The notes under the pieces were generated by a model, which saw only the letters and a program-made list of their open reading frames with translations, did no database searches and was not told the origin of the DNA. Position numbers and translations under genes: made by a program. Positions 62,615 through 64,000 of a stretch of DNA of 64,000 nt are shown in pieces. The stretch comes from Clostridia bacterium (GTDB lineage Bacteria; Bacillota; Clostridia; Oscillospirales; Acutalibacteraceae), in assembly GCA_017618135.1 (NCBI GenBank), contig JAFZUV010000011.1:1-64000 (forward strand), given 5' to 3'. Numbering within the stretch: the stretch's first letter is position 1; each line of letters starts with the position of its first letter.

Positions 62615-64000
62615 ATGAACAGAGTTTTATCCGGGCTGAAACCCGGAAGAGTATTTGAAATTTTCGAGGATATATGCGCCATACCTCATGGTTCGGGAAA
62701 CACTGAAGCCATAAGCAATTACTGCGTAGAATTTGCAGTGAAGCGCGGGCTTGATGTGTATCGCGACGACTTCAATAATGTTATTATAAAAAAACCTGCT
62801 TCCGGGGGTTATGAAAACTCTGCTCCCGTTGTGCTGCAAGGTCACCTTGATATGGTTTGTGAGAAAGAACCCGGCTTTGATTTTGATTTTAAGAAGGACG
62901 GGCTTTGCCTTAAAACGGAAGGTGATTTTGTAAGTGCTCACAATACAACTCTCGGAGGTGACGATGGTATAGCAATAGCTATCATTCTTAGTATACTTGA
63001 TGATGACAGTCTGTCTTGTCCTCCTGTTGAAGCTGTGTTTACTACCGATGAAGAAACCGGTATGTACGGCGCGGCAGGGCTTGATGTGTCAATTATAACC
63101 GCCAAGAGGTTTATTAACATTGATTCTGAGAATGAGGGTGTTTTTACTGTTGGTTGCGCCGGCGGAGCGCGGGTGGATATGAGTGTTCCTTTAAAAACCG
63201 AAGTCCTGCCAAAGTCGGCATACCGAATTAAAATTTCAGGGCTTTCGGGCGGTCATTCGGGTACGGAAATAAACAAGGGCAGGTTAAATGCGAATAAATT
63301 GCTCGGCAAATTTTTAGCCGAACTCGAAAAAGTGTTTATAGGCGAGATATACGGCGGCAGTAAGGATAACGCGATACCGGTGTTTGCAACATGTGTTATG
63401 GCAAGTGACGAAGATGTTATTGTTCGCGCGGCGGAATTCGAAAAGCAGAACCGGGTTTCGGCGGATGACGGTTTAAGGGTTACCGTTGAACGCTGTCGGT
63501 GTGACCGCTTTTTTGACCTTGAATCTTCGAACAAAATAATAGGTTTAATAAATGCTCTGCCCTTTGGCGTTATTGCGTTAAGCCGGGATATTAAAGGGTT
63601 GGTGGAAACTTCACTTAATGTAGGTATCATTAAATCTTGTAATGATAATTTTTCCGTATCCTTATCGGTAAGAAGCTCAAAATCCGCAGAAAAAGAGGCG
63701 ATTATAAACAATCTTAAAATTATAGGCGGGGACTTCGGTGCGCGTGTGACTGTGCGAGGAGATTATCCGGCTTGGGAGTATCGTCAAACCTCTCCTTTAC
63801 GCGAAACAATGACTTCGGTTTACAAAAGAATGTACGGCAAGGAGCCGTGTATAGAGGTGATTCACGCCGGTCTGGAGTGTGGGCTTTTCAGTCAAAAAAT
63901 AGACGATATTGACGCCGTTTCGGTTGGGCCCGACCTTTTTGATGTTCATACACCACGGGAAAGATTGTCAATATCTTCGGTAAAAAGGACTTATAAATTT
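62615..64000 (+). CDS. pepD: Aminoacyl-histidine dipeptidase, M20 family (3' partial)
   Basis: The reading frame is open from the ATG at 62615 to the end of the window (462 codons); the family is about 480-490 aa, so only the last residues are missing. Zinc-site motifs are QGHLDMV (His77, Asp79), LGGDDG (bridging Asp116), TTDEETGMYGA (catalytic Glu146, ligand Glu147) and, near the end, HTPRERL. SGLSGGHSGTEIN marks the start of the dimerisation/lid domain. It would hydrolyse X-His and other dipeptides in the cytosol. It is co-transcribed with fhs, though no metabolic link is obvious. Confidence 0.93.
   Translation, partial: MNRVLSGLKPGRVFEIFEDICAIPHGSGNTEAISNYCVEFAVKRGLDVYRDDFNNVIIKKPASGGYENSAPVVLQGHLDMVCEKEPGFDFDFKKDGLCLKTEGDFVSAHNTTLGGDDGIAIAIILSILDDDSLSCPPVEAVFTTDEETGMYGAAGLDVSIITAKRFINIDSENEGVFTVGCAGGARVDMSVPLKTEVLPKSAYRIKISGLSGGHSGTEINKGRLNANKLLGKFLAELEKVFIGEIYGGSKDNAIPVFATCVMASDEDVIVRAAEFEKQNRVSADDGLRVTVERCRCDRFFDLESSNKIIGLINALPFGVIALSRDIKGLVETSLNVGIIKSCNDNFSVSLSVRSSKSAEKEAIINNLKIIGGDFGARVTVRGDYPAWEYRQTSPLRETMTSVYKRMYGKEPCIEVIHAGLECGLFSQKIDDIDAVSVGPDLFDVHTPRERLSISSVKRTYKF

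Overview
The window reads as chromosome from an anaerobic member of the Bacillota (class Clostridia), most plausibly a gut or rumen Oscillospiraceae/Ruminococcaceae relative. The support is AT-leaning coding sequence with Gram-positive Shine-Dalgarno sites, sigma-A promoters with 17-bp spacers, multi-component sugar ABC importers with giant secreted proteins, cohesin and dockerin modules, a lysine riboswitch, a meso-DAP dehydrogenase route, formate-THF ligase and a Na+-type ATP synthase rotor. No phage, insertion sequence or CRISPR array was seen.

Layout. 1-20.3 kb is a surface polysaccharide-capture and uptake locus on the plus strand. It holds a giant beta-helix protein (5' end outside the window), a 942-aa solute-binding protein fused to N-terminal carbohydrate-binding-like modules, two permeases, an NHL-TPR-Yip1 membrane protein, a DUF5696-type lipoprotein, a third permease, and a second giant protein paralogous to the first but with a membrane-anchored C-terminus. 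A terminator and a strong promoter separate it from a cytoplasmic catabolic operon (20.4-26.8 kb): sugar isomerase/epimerase-like protein, GH3 beta-glucosidase, GH36 alpha-galactosidase, metallophosphoesterase. Two tRNA-Ser genes follow at 26.9-27.2 kb.

27.3-33.7 kb is a compact envelope module: response regulator, histidine kinase, a small Asn/Gly/Pro-rich membrane protein, a membrane-anchored beta-helix protein, and a MacB/FtsX-type ABC permease with its ATPase. Three promoters in it share one architecture (tandem TTTAAG-like boxes about one helical turn apart, then a -10 element 9-10 bp downstream). This suggests that the regulator controls itself and the effector genes, and it is the best candidate here for an undescribed system.

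33.9-39.9 kb holds housekeeping and cellulosome-like genes: an S1-domain protein with a leader hairpin that includes its RBS, an Mrp-type ATPase, TrmB, an M23 peptidase, an orphan dockerin protein, NadE and a small cohesin protein. 40.0-49.4 kb is a complete nine-gene operon from DAHP synthase to phenylalanine and tyrosine, including an AroE-AroK fusion. It is preceded by a leader peptide with six consecutive Phe/Tyr codons and an intrinsic terminator, that is, a classical attenuator.

49.5-56.2 kb (minus strand) is the ATP synthase operon atpIBEFHAGDC. Its c-subunit has a two-carboxylate Na+-type site and its epsilon subunit lacks the C-terminal helices. 56.3-60.8 kb (minus strand) is a lysine-riboswitch operon dapA-ddh-lysA that continues into an L,D-transpeptidase, linking DAP supply with a DAP-crosslinking enzyme. 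Divergently, fhs and a pepD-type dipeptidase (cut by the window end) close the window.
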